NCBI GenBank assembly: GCA_015058375.1
Contig: SVCK01000114.1
Span: forward strand, 1 to 37,722
Length of the DNA: 37,722 bases
Reading direction: 5' to 3'
Source: Clostridium sp.
Lineage (GTDB): Bacteria; Bacillota; Clostridia; Clostridiales; Clostridiaceae
Of the stretch, positions 8,261 to 16,979 are shown in pieces. Position numbers and translations under genes: made by a program. Under the pieces are notes generated by a model, which saw nothing but the letters and a program-made list of their open reading frames with translations, had not been told where the DNA came from and made no database searches. Within the stretch, counting starts at the first letter, position 1; the number at the start of each line of letters is the position of its first letter.

Positions 8261-8524
8261 TCACCTTTCAAGTATTTTATCTATATCTGTAATATAGGCA
8301 ATAACATGAGCAACTGCTTCATATAGTTCAGGGGGTATCTCATTCCCTACATCTACATTGCATAGAAGATCTGTAAGCTCTTTATTATAAACTACAGGGA
8401 CGTCATTTTCTTCTGCTGTCTCTATAATCTTATCTGCTATAACTCCCATACCTGCTGCAGAAACTACTGGTGCATTAAAATTTTCTTTATAACTTAGAGC
8501 TGCTGCTTTTCTTCTTGAGCTCAT
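8261..8524 (-). CDS. FlhB C-terminal-like protein (YlqH type)
   Basis: An 87-residue stand-alone version of the cytoplasmic C-terminal domain of the flagellar export switch FlhB. The strand pattern AAALSYKENFNAPVVSAAGMGVIADKIIETAEENDVPVVYNKEL matches FlhB, but the autocleavage tetrapeptide NPTH and the membrane half are missing. Bacillus subtilis has the same short protein (YlqH) next to a FliK-like gene (YlqG), as here. Its role is not established. AGGAGGG precedes the ATG. It lies 67 nt downstream of the FliK-like gene and 8 nt upstream of the phosphoesterase start, suggesting one operon. Confidence 0.88.
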   Translation of the reverse strand: MSSRRKAAALSYKENFNAPVVSAAGMGVIADKIIETAEENDVPVVYNKELTDLLCNVDVGNEIPPELYEAVAHVIAYITDIDKILER

Positions 8525-8591
8525 ATTATCCCTCCTAACATCTAGTCTTAATTATATAGCATATTTCTACACAATACCAGTTTCCGTTGCT

Positions 8592-10463
8592 TTAAACTTT
8601 AATATCCAAAGCTGAATTACTTCCTGAATCAAAGAATTGTCTACAAGTTGTAAGACTAACTTCGTCTACTTTTTCTTCTACATTAACATTTACTAAATAA
8701 CCTAAATCACTTAATTTTTCTACAAGTTTATTGGTGCCTTCAGATAATAATTTAATATATTTATCTATACATTTTATATCTATATTAAGACTATTATCAA
8801 GAACTTTAATATATGCATCTACTGTTCCCATATTAATTGTCTTTACAGCTATAACCATCTTAACATTAGAGCTATCTATTTGCTTATTTCCTTTTCTATC
8901 ATCTTTAATTATAAGTTTACATGGATAATCGTTATTTTGTCTGCTTATTGGTACATCTAAATAATAATATTCATTACTTAAAGCATTAAATAACTTAAAA
9001 TCATTTAAATTGCTTTTTATAAATTCAGCAACCTTTCCTTCTAATGTTTTACCAACTAATTCATCTGAATGCAATAAAAGCCTACTAACCACATCTTTCA
9101 TATTATTAATTTTTCCTTCAAACTCATTCTTTACTATTGCAGAAGATGTTAATTTCTCAGGCTCACTTAGATTTTGTTTTTCTTGAATATTGCTTTCTGC
9201 TATTGTTTGCTTTTGATTTTGAACTTCACCTTGCTCATCAAATATGTTTTTTCCATTTGTAAATAACTGACCTGTACTTTTAATATCTTTGTTATCATTA
9301 CTATTAAGATTTAATATATCTTTAATTTTAGCTACTTCAGTATCAGATAATTTTATTCCATCTTTTCCAAACATCTGTTTTAAAGTTTCTTCTAAATTTT
9401 CTTTAGTTATACCTTTATCACCAGCAAATTCATTAAAAACTCTTTGCAATTCCTGTTCATTCATTCTATCTAATTTTAAAAAAGCTTGCTTAAGTTCCGC
9501 ACCTTTAAATAAACTCTTATTACTTATTAAAATATTCTTTACTGCATCCTTAGTTAGATTATTTTCTTTACTATTAATTGTTTTTAAAAGATTTAAAATG
9601 CTTACAGAATTTTTTGCAGATACAGTATCACCATAAACTTTAAAGCCAATATTTTGTTTTTGAGAATACCTACTTGCTTGATTATTTTCTATTTCTTTAG
9701 GATTAACATCTGCATTAATATTATCCTTAACTGTTACAGAATTTTTATCTAGATTTAGACTTTCAAATTCCTTTGCTACATTATCAAAAAATTCTTTTAT
9801 AGTAATATCACCTTTAAATAATTTATTATAGCTCTCAATATTTTCAGTATTTATATCAATATTATTTTCAAGGAACAACAATATGTCATCTTGATTCATT
9901 GTTTCAAAAGCAGAAAAAAATTCATTAAGAGTATTTCTTATACTAACTGCTTCTAACGATTCAAAATCTACTCCTTTTCCTGATATATAATTATTTATAA
10001 ATTCATTAATCTGCATTTCATCACTTAATTTTTCGCTTAAATTAAAAATACTTTTTACAAATTCAATATTTTCTTTTGATAAAGGTATATTAAACTTTGT
10101 CATACCTTTTAAAATGGAGAAATCTTCTTTACTAAGACCTTCTTTATTAATAAATTCATTAATAATATCTTCTTCTACTATCTCATTTTCAACCTGTGAA
10201 TCATTAATTATCTTTAATTTTATCTTACCGTCTTCAAAACCTTTTACTTTAAATTTTACAAGTTGTTGCTCATTTACACCTGATTCATCTAACAAATCAG
10301 CACTAAACTGCCATCCATCTATTAATTTTATAATGACGCCTTCATCTTCACCTTTTCCTACTATTCTTCCTTTAAAAGTCTCGCCTTCTTCAAATGTCAA
10401 TTTGCTAGATATTTTCTTATTATTATATCCATTTATATTTCCTACATTCCAAATTGCTGGCAT
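8592..10463 (-). CDS. FliK-like flagellar hook-length control homologue (YlqG type)
   Basis: A 623-residue, mostly hydrophilic protein. The N-terminal ~60 residues (FKGRIVGKGEDEGVIIKLIDGWQ) form a small beta domain. A long low-complexity, Asn/Lys/Glu-rich central region follows. A C-terminal hook-length-control-like domain (~residues 485-600) includes YYYLDVPISRQN and VIAVKTINMGTVDAYIKV. Size, architecture and its position before an FlhB-like gene fit the YlqG/FliK family. No hook or basal-body genes are present, so a true flagellar role is uncertain. The ATG at 10463 is preceded by AAGGAG at 9 nt; the in-frame TTG two codons earlier is too close to that site. Confidence 0.75.
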   Translation of the reverse strand: MPAIWNVGNINGYNNKKISSKLTFEEGETFKGRIVGKGEDEGVIIKLIDGWQFSADLLDESGVNEQQLVKFKVKGFEDGKIKLKIINDSQVENEIVEEDIINEFINKEGLSKEDFSILKGMTKFNIPLSKENIEFVKSIFNLSEKLSDEMQINEFINNYISGKGVDFESLEAVSIRNTLNEFFSAFETMNQDDILLFLENNIDINTENIESYNKLFKGDITIKEFFDNVAKEFESLNLDKNSVTVKDNINADVNPKEIENNQASRYSQKQNIGFKVYGDTVSAKNSVSILNLLKTINSKENNLTKDAVKNILISNKSLFKGAELKQAFLKLDRMNEQELQRVFNEFAGDKGITKENLEETLKQMFGKDGIKLSDTEVAKIKDILNLNSNDNKDIKSTGQLFTNGKNIFDEQGEVQNQKQTIAESNIQEKQNLSEPEKLTSSAIVKNEFEGKINNMKDVVSRLLLHSDELVGKTLEGKVAEFIKSNLNDFKLFNALSNEYYYLDVPISRQNNDYPCKLIIKDDRKGNKQIDSSNVKMVIAVKTINMGTVDAYIKVLDNSLNIDIKCIDKYIKLLSEGTNKLVEKLSDLGYLVNVNVEEKVDEVSLTTCRQFFDSGSNSALDIKV

Positions 10464-10571
10464 AATCAATTACTCCTTAACATAAACTTCTTAATTACTT
10501 ATCGTCTATTTTTAGCTATACTTTTATGTTTTTATCGATAAAAGAAAACTTAACTTCCTAAAATAATAGAA

Positions 10572-10620
10572 AAAAAGATAAAAATTTAACTTAATTAAAA
10601 TTAAATTTTTATCTTTTTAA
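10572..10620 (-). terminator. Terminator of tyrS (bidirectional)
   Basis: A long perfect AT stem (10572-10589 with 10601-10618) with A-rich and T-rich flanks on opposite sides. It lies about 30 nt past the tyrS stop codon. Confidence 0.85.
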
Positions 10621-10648
10621 AAATAGCTATCTTCTACTTTAAATTATA

Positions 10649-11869
10649 TTAAATTAATTCTATTTTATGAAAGTTCTTTTTACCTCTCTTAACTAAAGCT
10701 GAACCATCTTCAAAATCTTCTTCAGTTAAAACTTTCTTTAAATCAGTAACTTTTTCGCCATTTAAAGATAAACCACCTTGTTGAATTAATCTTCTTCCTT
10801 CAGCTTTAGAAGGTACTATCTTTTCTTCTGCTAAAATAGTTAATAAATCAGTACCTAACTTTTCTTTAGATATAGTAACTGTAGGAACATTATCCATATT
10901 TACTCCACCTGCAAATAATGCTCTAGCAGCCTCTTGAGCTTTCTTTGCTTCTTCTTCACCATGAATAAGTTTTGTAACTTCATAAGCTAATATTTCTTTA
11001 GCCTTATTTATTTCAGAACCTTCAAGAGCTCCTAATCTTCTTACTTCATCCATTGGAATAAAAGTTAATAATGCTAAACATTTCTCTACATCTGCATCAT
11101 CTACATTTCTCCAATATTGATAAAAATCAAATGGTGATGTTTTTTCTGGATCAAGCCATAAAGCTCCTCCAACAGTTTTACCCATCTTTTGACCTTGACT
11201 ATTAGTTAATAAAGTACATGTCATTGCATAAGCGTCACCTTGAGATTTTCTCCTTATAAGATTAACACCTGCAATCATATTAGACCATTGGTCATCTCCA
11301 CCAAGTTCCATCTTACATCCATACTTTTGATTTAACATATAAAAATCATATCCCTGCATTAACATATAGTTAAATTCTAAGAAAGATAATCCTTTTTCTA
11401 ATCTTTGTTTAAAACATTCAGCAGTTAACATCTTATTTACTGAAAAATGTGTTCCTATATCTCTTAAAAAATCTACATAATTAAGATTTAATAACCAATC
11501 AGCATTATTTACTAATATAGCCTTTCCATCAGAAAAATCTATAAGTCTTTCTAACTGCTTCTTTATTGAATCAACATTATGTTGAATTTGTTCCTTTGTA
11601 AGCATTTTTCTCATGTCTGTCTTACCGCTTGGGTCACCAACCATAGCTGTTCCGCCCCCAACCAAAGCAATAGGTCTATGTCCAGCTTTTTGCATATGAG
11701 CCATAAACATCATTGCAATAAAGTGTCCAACATGTAAGCTATCTGCAGTTGGGTCAAAGCCTATATAAAATGTTACTTTCTCCTTTTCTAGCAATTCTCT
11801 TGTTTCAGCTTCATGTGTAAATTGCTTTATGTAACCACGTTCTAATAGTTCATCTAATACATTAGCCAT
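10649..11869 (-). CDS. tyrS: Tyrosyl-tRNA synthetase
   Basis: Class I synthetase charging tRNA-Tyr; 406 residues, the usual length. The HIGH-type motif is [12 protein letters not shown] (His46-His49). The tyrosine pocket shows [14 protein letters not shown] and GGDDQWSN. The second signature is QKMGKT in place of KMSKS, as is common in TyrRS. The C-terminal ~65 residues ([20 protein letters not shown]) form the S4 RNA-binding domain. Its start is preceded by AGGAGG. The leader is only ~100 nt between a promoter and the preceding terminator, with no T-box pattern visible, so tyrosine-dependent T-box control is not supported. Confidence 0.98.
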   Translation of the reverse strand: MANVLDELLERGYIKQFTHEAETRELLEKEKVTFYIGFDPTADSLHVGHFIAMMFMAHMQKAGHRPIALVGGGTAMVGDPSGKTDMRKMLTKEQIQHNVDSIKKQLERLIDFSDGKAILVNNADWLLNLNYVDFLRDIGTHFSVNKMLTAECFKQRLEKGLSFLEFNYMLMQGYDFYMLNQKYGCKMELGGDDQWSNMIAGVNLIRRKSQGDAYAMTCTLLTNSQGQKMGKTVGGALWLDPEKTSPFDFYQYWRNVDDADVEKCLALLTFIPMDEVRRLGALEGSEINKAKEILAYEVTKLIHGEEEAKKAQEAARALFAGGVNMDNVPTVTISKEKLGTDLLTILAEEKIVPSKAEGRRLIQQGGLSLNGEKVTDLKKVLTEEDFEDGSALVKRGKKNFHKIELI

Positions 11870-11911
11870 TTCTTAAACCTCCTATTTTTTTTCAATAATA
11901 TACTAATATAT

Positions 11912-11940
11912 AGTATAGCCTCCCCACTCCTTTTTATCAA
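11912..11940 (-). promoter_or_regulatory. Sigma-A promoter of tyrS
   Basis: On minus, TTGATA (plus 11935-11940), a spacer of exactly 17 nt, and TATACT (plus 11912-11917), 43 nt before the ATG. Close to consensus. Confidence 0.75.
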
Positions 11941-11975
11941 CTCATTTCTACATTTATAAACATTTATATATGTAC

Positions 11976-12016
11976 AAAAAAGGAGTAATGAGTCAAAAAC
12001 TCACACCCCTTTTTCA
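11976..12016 (-). terminator. Terminator after the P-loop gene
   Basis: On minus, an imperfect ~14-bp stem (aaggggtgtgagt with actcattactcctt) and a T-rich loop are followed by TTTTTT. It lies 28-68 nt past the stop codon of the P-loop gene and separates it from tyrS. Confidence 0.8.
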
Positions 12017-12043
12017 TCTATCTAAATTCAATTATTTTCAATA

Positions 12044-12454
12044 TTAAGCTACATATTCCTTTATGAACACAGGTATTTCTTTTTCTTCATAATTAATATT
12101 AATATATATATTTAACTTAAATCTGTCCGCTAGTTCTGATACTTTTCTAAAACATCTTTCAAATTCCGGTGATTCATTTATTTCTCCATCTAAAACGTTA
12201 TCAATATAGATATTTTCAACATCATAATCTTCTGAAAGTATTCCACATAGTAATCCGTAAAAATTCTGATAACCCACAATATTAAAATCTTTAGTTGATA
12301 CAAATCTAATCCTTCTGTCTATCTGATTCATATGTTTTAAGCTATTATCAATATAAACTGAAGCCCCCTTTGTCATATCAATTTGATGGTTAGCCAAACT
12401 AATCAAACTTTTAGTTTTTCCTGAACCTCTCTTATTACAGAATACTCGTATCAT
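12044..12454 (-). CDS. Small P-loop ATPase-like protein of unknown function
   Basis: A 136-residue soluble protein. NKRGSGKTKSL (residues 7-17) is a P-loop, although the first Gly of the classical Walker A pattern is Asn. NIYIDNVL is a plausible Walker B. No DNA-binding or membrane segment is seen. Similar short clostridial proteins are sometimes labelled PilT-like on the P-loop alone; I see nothing specific to pili. ATG 12454 is chosen because GAGGAG is 8 nt upstream; the in-frame GTG at 12463 lies within it. It starts 61 nt after the glycoside cluster and could be transcribed with it or from a weak promoter in the gap. Confidence 0.7.
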   Translation of the reverse strand: MIRVFCNKRGSGKTKSLISLANHQIDMTKGASVYIDNSLKHMNQIDRRIRFVSTKDFNIVGYQNFYGLLCGILSEDYDVENIYIDNVLDGEINESPEFERCFRKVSELADRFKLNIYININYEEKEIPVFIKEYVA

Positions 12455-12493
12455 CAGGACCACTCCTCTAATTTAATAGATTAAATATATTAA

Positions 12494-12523
12494 ATTATAT
12501 TCATATATTAATAATTTATTCAA
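12494..12523 (-). promoter_or_regulatory. Weak candidate promoter for the P-loop gene
   Basis: On minus, TTGAAT (plus 12518-12523, overlapping the dehydrogenase stop codon), an 18-nt spacer and TATAAT (plus 12494-12499). In such AT-rich DNA this may be chance. Confidence 0.35.
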
Positions 12524-13586
12524 AATCTATAGATTTTCCTGTTTCAGCTGATTTTCTTACTGCTTCCATAAGTGCAAGAACTCTTCTTGTCTCAGAAATC
12601 TTTACTAAGAAATCTTCTTCTCCATGATAAGCCTTAATATAATTTTTGAAATAATCTTCATGATGTGTATCTACAACAGGTAAATCTTCAAAAGCAAGTG
12701 TTCCTTCTGATGGAGGTCCAAATGATCTTGTAGGACCTGCTGCTGTCATAGTACGTTTTCCACTAACATTTGTTAAAAGACGAGTTGTTCTAGTAATCTT
12801 ACCAACTGGTTCAAATCCATCAACATAAGATGTTCCCTTATTTCCACTCATTAACCAATGACGTTCAAACCATTTATCATGCTTCTTGTCAGTTAATAAG
12901 TAAGTTCCAAGTTCTATTTCAGCCATTACATTATTATCAAATCTTAATAATATTTTAAAATAATCATCTACTTCAAAATTTATAATATTCCTTACATCAG
13001 CAAATACAGTCTTTATCTTTGCATCTGGCATCATCCATAAAACTTGATCTATTAAATGAACACCCCAGTCATAAAGCATTCCGCCGCCTTCTTCTTTATA
13101 TACATGCCAATCATGCATGTTTCCATTAAATCCATAAAGACTGTTTTTTATCATATATACATCACCTAGAGATTTATTATCATAAATCTCTTTTGTGATA
13201 CGAAAATCTTGGTCTAAACGTCTTTGATGATGAACAGTAAATTTAACACCACATTCATTTACTACTTTTATCATATCGTCTAGTTCTTCAACATTCATTG
13301 CAACAGGCTTTTCACATATAATATCTTTTCCTGCTCTAGCAGCTTGAATTACTAAATCATGATGTTGATTGTTATTAGCAGCAATTAAAACTACTTGAAC
13401 TTCAGGGTCATTAATTAATTCTTCATTACTTGCATAACGCTTTAATCCTTCTTTAACATCTTCAAGTTGACTTGGATCTTTATCAGAAATACCTACTACT
13501 CTTATGCCTTCCATATTAGTAAGCATCTTTTCATGCTCATGTCCCATAAATCCATGTCCTATAATTCCAATACGTATGTTTTCCAT
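12516..13586 (-). CDS. Gfo/Idh/MocA-family NAD(P)-dependent dehydrogenase (second of cluster)
   Basis: A 356-residue oxidoreductase. The N-terminal Rossmann fold carries IGIIGHGFMG (residues 6-15), and CEKPVAMN (~91-98) is the family's EKP signature. In the C-terminal domain, GGGMLYDWGVHLIDQVLW gives Asp173 and His177, typical catalytic or substrate contacts. It is the last gene of the glycoside cluster. By context it may oxidise the sugar of a glycoside or reduce the released keto-sugar; which of the two dehydrogenases does what cannot be read here. ATG 13586 is chosen (AGGGGG 6 nt upstream, 11 nt after the flavoprotein gene); a longer frame to 13670 would overlap that gene. Confidence 0.9.
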   Translation of the reverse strand: MENIRIGIIGHGFMGHEHEKMLTNMEGIRVVGISDKDPSQLEDVKEGLKRYASNEELINDPEVQVVLIAANNNQHHDLVIQAARAGKDIICEKPVAMNVEELDDMIKVVNECGVKFTVHHQRRLDQDFRITKEIYDNKSLGDVYMIKNSLYGFNGNMHDWHVYKEEGGGMLYDWGVHLIDQVLWMMPDAKIKTVFADVRNIINFEVDDYFKILLRFDNNVMAEIELGTYLLTDKKHDKWFERHWLMSGNKGTSYVDGFEPVGKITRTTRLLTNVSGKRTMTAAGPTRSFGPPSEGTLAFEDLPVVDTHHEDYFKNYIKAYHGEEDFLVKISETRRVLALMEAVRKSAETGKSIDFE

Positions 13587-13597
13587 AATGCTACCCC

Positions 13598-14557
13598 CTA
13601 TTCTCCTACATGTAAATATTTTGCTTTTCTTTCTTTTAAATCTGGAATTTGTCCTGGTCCAACAGCACAAGTTCTGATTTCTGTTGAATGTTCAAGTTTT
13701 CCTGCATATGTCATTCTAGATCTTGCAATTTGCTCATCTGAAAAATGAACCTTTATTTCCCCATTATCTGTTTTTAATTCTCCTATAATACCACAAGTTG
13801 GGCATTCAACCTCCATACCTTTATGAGATACAGTTAACATATCATTGTGACATACTGGGCAGATTCCTGCATGATCACCTCTCCATTTAACACGTTCTTC
13901 TTCAGTTTCAGCAGCTAAAGCTTGTACTATATGTTGTCCTAAACTAGACATTCTATTCATTACTTTTTCATTGCCTAAAACATGTTCATAAGCCATTGCT
14001 CCATAATATTTATAAGTATCAACAACATCAATTCCTAGAGACATAGGGAATGCAAACATAGTAGGAAGTGCAAATGTCACCCAGTTTTCAGTCATAGCTC
14101 CTCCAACTGCAACTAATGCTCCAACTCTCTTTTTAAAGCTTCTTTCATCTGGTAAAAGACTCTTATCTTTTCCTGCAGCTAATCCTGCTTCATATGTTGT
14201 TTTACGGAATGATATATCATGAGATGGTCCTATTCTATCACATACCACCTTAAAGTTTCCTGTTGGTGTCATTTCATATACTGGAGATCCAACAATTACT
14301 GCATCACTTTCCATAATTGCTTCATCTAATATATGAAAATCATCTTTTAAAACACAATTTCCTTTTCCACGTCCAGAACACATTCCAACAACACATGATA
14401 TACAACCTGTACATATATGTATATCTAATTCATCTGCTCTAATAAATTTTATTTCATGACCTGCTGCTTGGCATTGTAAAAGTGCTTCTTTTATCATAAC
14501 TTCTGTATTGCTCATTTTTCTTCCAAATGATATTCCTAATACTTTTTTCTTTTCCAT
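13598..14557 (-). CDS. Iron-sulfur flavoprotein (NADPH-dependent FMN reductase fold) with C-terminal zinc ribbon
   Basis: A 319-residue flavodoxin-fold protein. GISFGRKMSNTEVM (residues 8-21) is the FMN-phosphate loop. Cys49, Cys52, Cys55 and Cys60 match exactly the compact CX2CX2CX4C cluster motif of archaeal/clostridial iron-sulfur flavoproteins. GSPVYEMTPTG (~90-100) lines the flavin. After residue ~225 there is an added module with CPVC...CPTC (Cys233, 236, 252, 255), a rubredoxin/zinc-ribbon-like four-Cys site, then a basic tail. It is probably an electron carrier or flavin reductase serving the cluster. It sits 35 nt after the beta-subunit gene and 11 nt before the second dehydrogenase, clearly co-transcribed. 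Its role in glycoside breakdown is inference. Confidence 0.85.
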   Translation of the reverse strand: MEKKKVLGISFGRKMSNTEVMIKEALLQCQAAGHEIKFIRADELDIHICTGCISCVVGMCSGRGKGNCVLKDDFHILDEAIMESDAVIVGSPVYEMTPTGNFKVVCDRIGPSHDISFRKTTYEAGLAAGKDKSLLPDERSFKKRVGALVAVGGAMTENWVTFALPTMFAFPMSLGIDVVDTYKYYGAMAYEHVLGNEKVMNRMSSLGQHIVQALAAETEEERVKWRGDHAGICPVCHNDMLTVSHKGMEVECPTCGIIGELKTDNGEIKVHFSDEQIARSRMTYAGKLEHSTEIRTCAVGPGQIPDLKERKAKYLHVGE

Positions 14558-14592
14558 AACTCTAGCTCCTTCTGTTTTTATAAATATTATTT

Positions 14593-14985
14593 CTATTCAA
14601 TAACTACTGTTCTTTCCATATTTCCTTCTAGTGGTACAGGAATATATGCTGTTCTTGTTGCTACTGTTAATTTAACCTTATGTTCTCCTTTATTTAAACC
14701 ACCATCTTTTAACACTCTAATATATAATGGTTCTCCATATTCCCACTTATAAGATGTAACTGTTTCTGCTTCCTTTAATGTAAACCAGTCATTTTTATCT
14801 ATTGAAATTCTTATATCTTCATCATTTTCTTGATTGCCATCTAAAGTAACATGAACATATTCAACCATAGATAGTGGTATTCCTCTATAATATGTAATGT
14901 TAGTTTCCATTTCATATCCTACTATTTTTTCATCTACTTTTACATTTTTACAACTATCTTTAATAAAAACATTATTATCAAACAT
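14593..14985 (-). CDS. C-glycoside deglycosidase beta-subunit-like protein (DUF6379/CGDB)
   Basis: A 130-residue all-beta protein without signal peptide. Its pattern (N-terminal MFDNNVFIKDSCKNV, then ITYYRGIPLSMVEYVHVTLDG, DWFTLKEAE, WEYGEPLYIRV and a C-terminal IPVPLEGNMERTVVIE) matches what I know of the small beta subunit of C-glycoside deglycosidases (CarBC, DgpBC, DfgAB type). In those enzymes the beta subunit packs on the TIM-barrel alpha subunit and helps shape the active site. The gene lies 12 nt after the alpha-like gene, the arrangement expected for an obligate complex. AGGAGG gives the start. Family assignment is from recollection of the motif and context, without a database check. 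Confidence 0.8.
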   Translation of the reverse strand: MFDNNVFIKDSCKNVKVDEKIVGYEMETNITYYRGIPLSMVEYVHVTLDGNQENDEDIRISIDKNDWFTLKEAETVTSYKWEYGEPLYIRVLKDGGLNKGEHKVKLTVATRTAYIPVPLEGNMERTVVIE

Positions 14986-14997
14986 TAATATTTCCTC

Positions 14998-16008
14998 CTA
15001 ACCTTGAATCTCTTCTAAACATTCACGAAGATATTTTTGATTTGCAGCAACTTGTTCTTTTTCAACAATACTTTTTCCTGGAAGAGTAAATCTATTTCCT
15101 TCATATTCAGTTGCTACATATCCATCATAATTATGATCATGAAGGTATTGTAATAATCCCTTATAATCCATTGAATATTCTGGTCCTTCCTCAGTCATTT
15201 CAAATAACTTAAAGTGGAAATGTTTAATGTATGGAAGATATTCATCTAATACTTCAAATGGATAATTTTCATATCCATCACATACTGGTGCAAACATGTG
15301 ATCTTCTTTAGTCTTTAAAGTTGCCTTAAAGTCTTCTGGGAAGTCTCCACCGTTTTCTTTACATGCTCTATGAAGATCGCTACCTTCGTCAAATAATTTA
15401 TCAATGTAATCAAACATTTCTTTACTTGCACCATTATTTAATTCATATCTTTTTACTACTCTTGGGAATCTCTTGCAGAAGATTCCAGTATCTATAACAA
15501 GACCTATATATGGTGAATCTAATCTCTTCATTTCATCAATGAATTTTCTAGTTTCTGGTATATCAAAAGCCATACCAGCATGTATTTCTAATGCTACTGT
15601 AACATTATATTTTTCACAGTAAGGTAATAATGGTTCTAATACCCAATAAGGAACCATTGATACTAAACGAATTAAACGAATTCCTAATTTATCAGCTTGT
15701 TTAATTTCTTTTACTAATAAATCTACACATTCTTTATGTGTTAATGTACGATTTTTATAAAGATTTGTATTTAAAAATACATCTGCTATTACAGGTTTTA
15801 ATCCTGTTTTAGCTACAATATCATTCCACTTATTTAATGTTTCATCTGATATATCAGGTGCTCCTTTTAACATTTGATCTGGTAATATTTCTATTCCTTC
15901 TGCTTTATTTTCTTTAACGAAATACATTATATCTTCTAAACTCATTCTTTTATTTAAGTATTCATCTTGTAAACTATATAAACTTACACAAGTCTTTATT
16001 CTTGACAT
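14998..16008 (-). CDS. C-glycoside deglycosidase alpha-subunit-like TIM-barrel protein
   Basis: A 336-residue AP-endonuclease-2/xylose-isomerase-like barrel. Probable divalent-metal ligands and catalytic residues are Glu141 and His143 (ALEIHAGMAF), Asp173 (VIDTGIF), His265 (KHFHFKLFE) and Glu301 (ATEYEGNR). In characterised C-glycoside deglycosidases the alpha subunit binds Mn and a His near the first Glu acts as base on the 3-keto-glycoside; His143 is the candidate here. Residues ~205-250 (SDLHRACKENGGDFPEDF...PVCDGYENYP) form an extra segment absent from minimal epimerases. It is adjacent to the beta-like gene. It could alternatively act on O-glycosides or be an isomerase; the beta partner favours a lyase. 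Confidence 0.78.
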   Translation of the reverse strand: MSRIKTCVSLYSLQDEYLNKRMSLEDIMYFVKENKAEGIEILPDQMLKGAPDISDETLNKWNDIVAKTGLKPVIADVFLNTNLYKNRTLTHKECVDLLVKEIKQADKLGIRLIRLVSMVPYWVLEPLLPYCEKYNVTVALEIHAGMAFDIPETRKFIDEMKRLDSPYIGLVIDTGIFCKRFPRVVKRYELNNGASKEMFDYIDKLFDEGSDLHRACKENGGDFPEDFKATLKTKEDHMFAPVCDGYENYPFEVLDEYLPYIKHFHFKLFEMTEEGPEYSMDYKGLLQYLHDHNYDGYVATEYEGNRFTLPGKSIVEKEQVAANQKYLRECLEEIQG

Positions 16009-16026
16009 ATTACTAATCCCCCTTAA

Positions 16027-16947
16027 CTAAATAACAAATTGTTCCATATATCTCTTACTTAATTTCAAGCTATCTAAAACTTTTTCTTCACTACCTTCAA
16101 AAGCTTTATCTTCAACTTCTATACATGTTGGACCATCATATCCAATGTCTGTTAACGCACTTACATATTTACCCCAATCTACATCTCCAAGACCTGGTAA
16201 CTTTGGTGACATAAATTCTAATGGATATGCCATAATTCCAACTTGATTTAATTTATCTTTATATACCTTAATATCTTTATAATGAACATGGAAAATCTTA
16301 TCCTTAAATTCATATATAGGTTTTATATAATCAATCATTTGCCATACAAAGTGTGATGGGTCATAATTAATGCCGATATTATCACTATCTAAAATCTTAA
16401 ATACTTTTTTCCAAATACTTGGTGTTGTCATAAGATTTTGTCCTCCTGGCCATTGATCCATTCCAAAAAGCATAGGGCAATTTTCGATTGCAATTTTCAC
16501 ATTTAATTCTTCAGCCAATTTAACTATAGGTGGCCAAATTTCTTTTACTAATTCTAAATTTTCTTCTACATTCTTTCTTTGGTCACGTCCAATAAATGTT
16601 GTAACCATTCCAATTCCTAATTTATTGCTTGCTTTAATTAATTTTTTTAAGTGTTCTATTGCTGCACTTCTCTTTTCTAAATCTGCATCCATAGTATTTG
16701 GATAATATGCTAACGATGAAATTTTAATATTTCTTTCTTCAGCATAATCTAAAATATGTTTTGCATATTCATCATCTTCTATAACTCTTTCTACATCAAT
16801 ATGGCTAACTCCAGCATAACGTCTTTCTGCCTTTCCTTGTGGCCAACAAGCTACCTCAACACATTCAAAGCCTAACTTACTTGCAGTCTCCATCATTTCT
16901 TCATAATTTGCTTTATCAAGTATTGCTGATACAAATCCTAATTTCAT
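16027..16947 (-). CDS. Sugar phosphate isomerase/epimerase-fold TIM-barrel protein
   Basis: A 306-residue xylose-isomerase-like barrel. Predicted metal ligands are Glu155 (KIAIENCPM), Asp196 and His199 (NYDPSHF), His222 (FHVHYKD) and Glu277 or Glu279 (CIEVED). It is shorter than the alpha-like subunit, lacks its insert and has no beta partner of its own. Similar proteins isomerise or epimerise keto-sugars or inosose-type compounds. In this cluster it may process the released 3-keto-sugar or act as a second lyase; neither is proven. AGGGAGGAA precedes the ATG. A GC-rich hairpin stands in its leader (16980-17015); 18 nt separate its stop from the next start codon. Confidence 0.85.
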   Translation of the reverse strand: MKLGFVSAILDKANYEEMMETASKLGFECVEVACWPQGKAERRYAGVSHIDVERVIEDDEYAKHILDYAEERNIKISSLAYYPNTMDADLEKRSAAIEHLKKLIKASNKLGIGMVTTFIGRDQRKNVEENLELVKEIWPPIVKLAEELNVKIAIENCPMLFGMDQWPGGQNLMTTPSIWKKVFKILDSDNIGINYDPSHFVWQMIDYIKPIYEFKDKIFHVHYKDIKVYKDKLNQVGIMAYPLEFMSPKLPGLGDVDWGKYVSALTDIGYDGPTCIEVEDKAFEGSEEKVLDSLKLSKRYMEQFVI

Positions 16948-16979
16948 TTCTATATTCCTCCCTCTATGATGCTTTAAAC

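Noticed and set aside
8592-10463. Plus-strand frames opposite the FliK-like gene (near 8731, 9289 and 10114)
   Set aside because: They lie wholly antisense to a long gene with clear codon bias, have no ribosome-binding sites and have low-complexity Leu/Ser-rich products.
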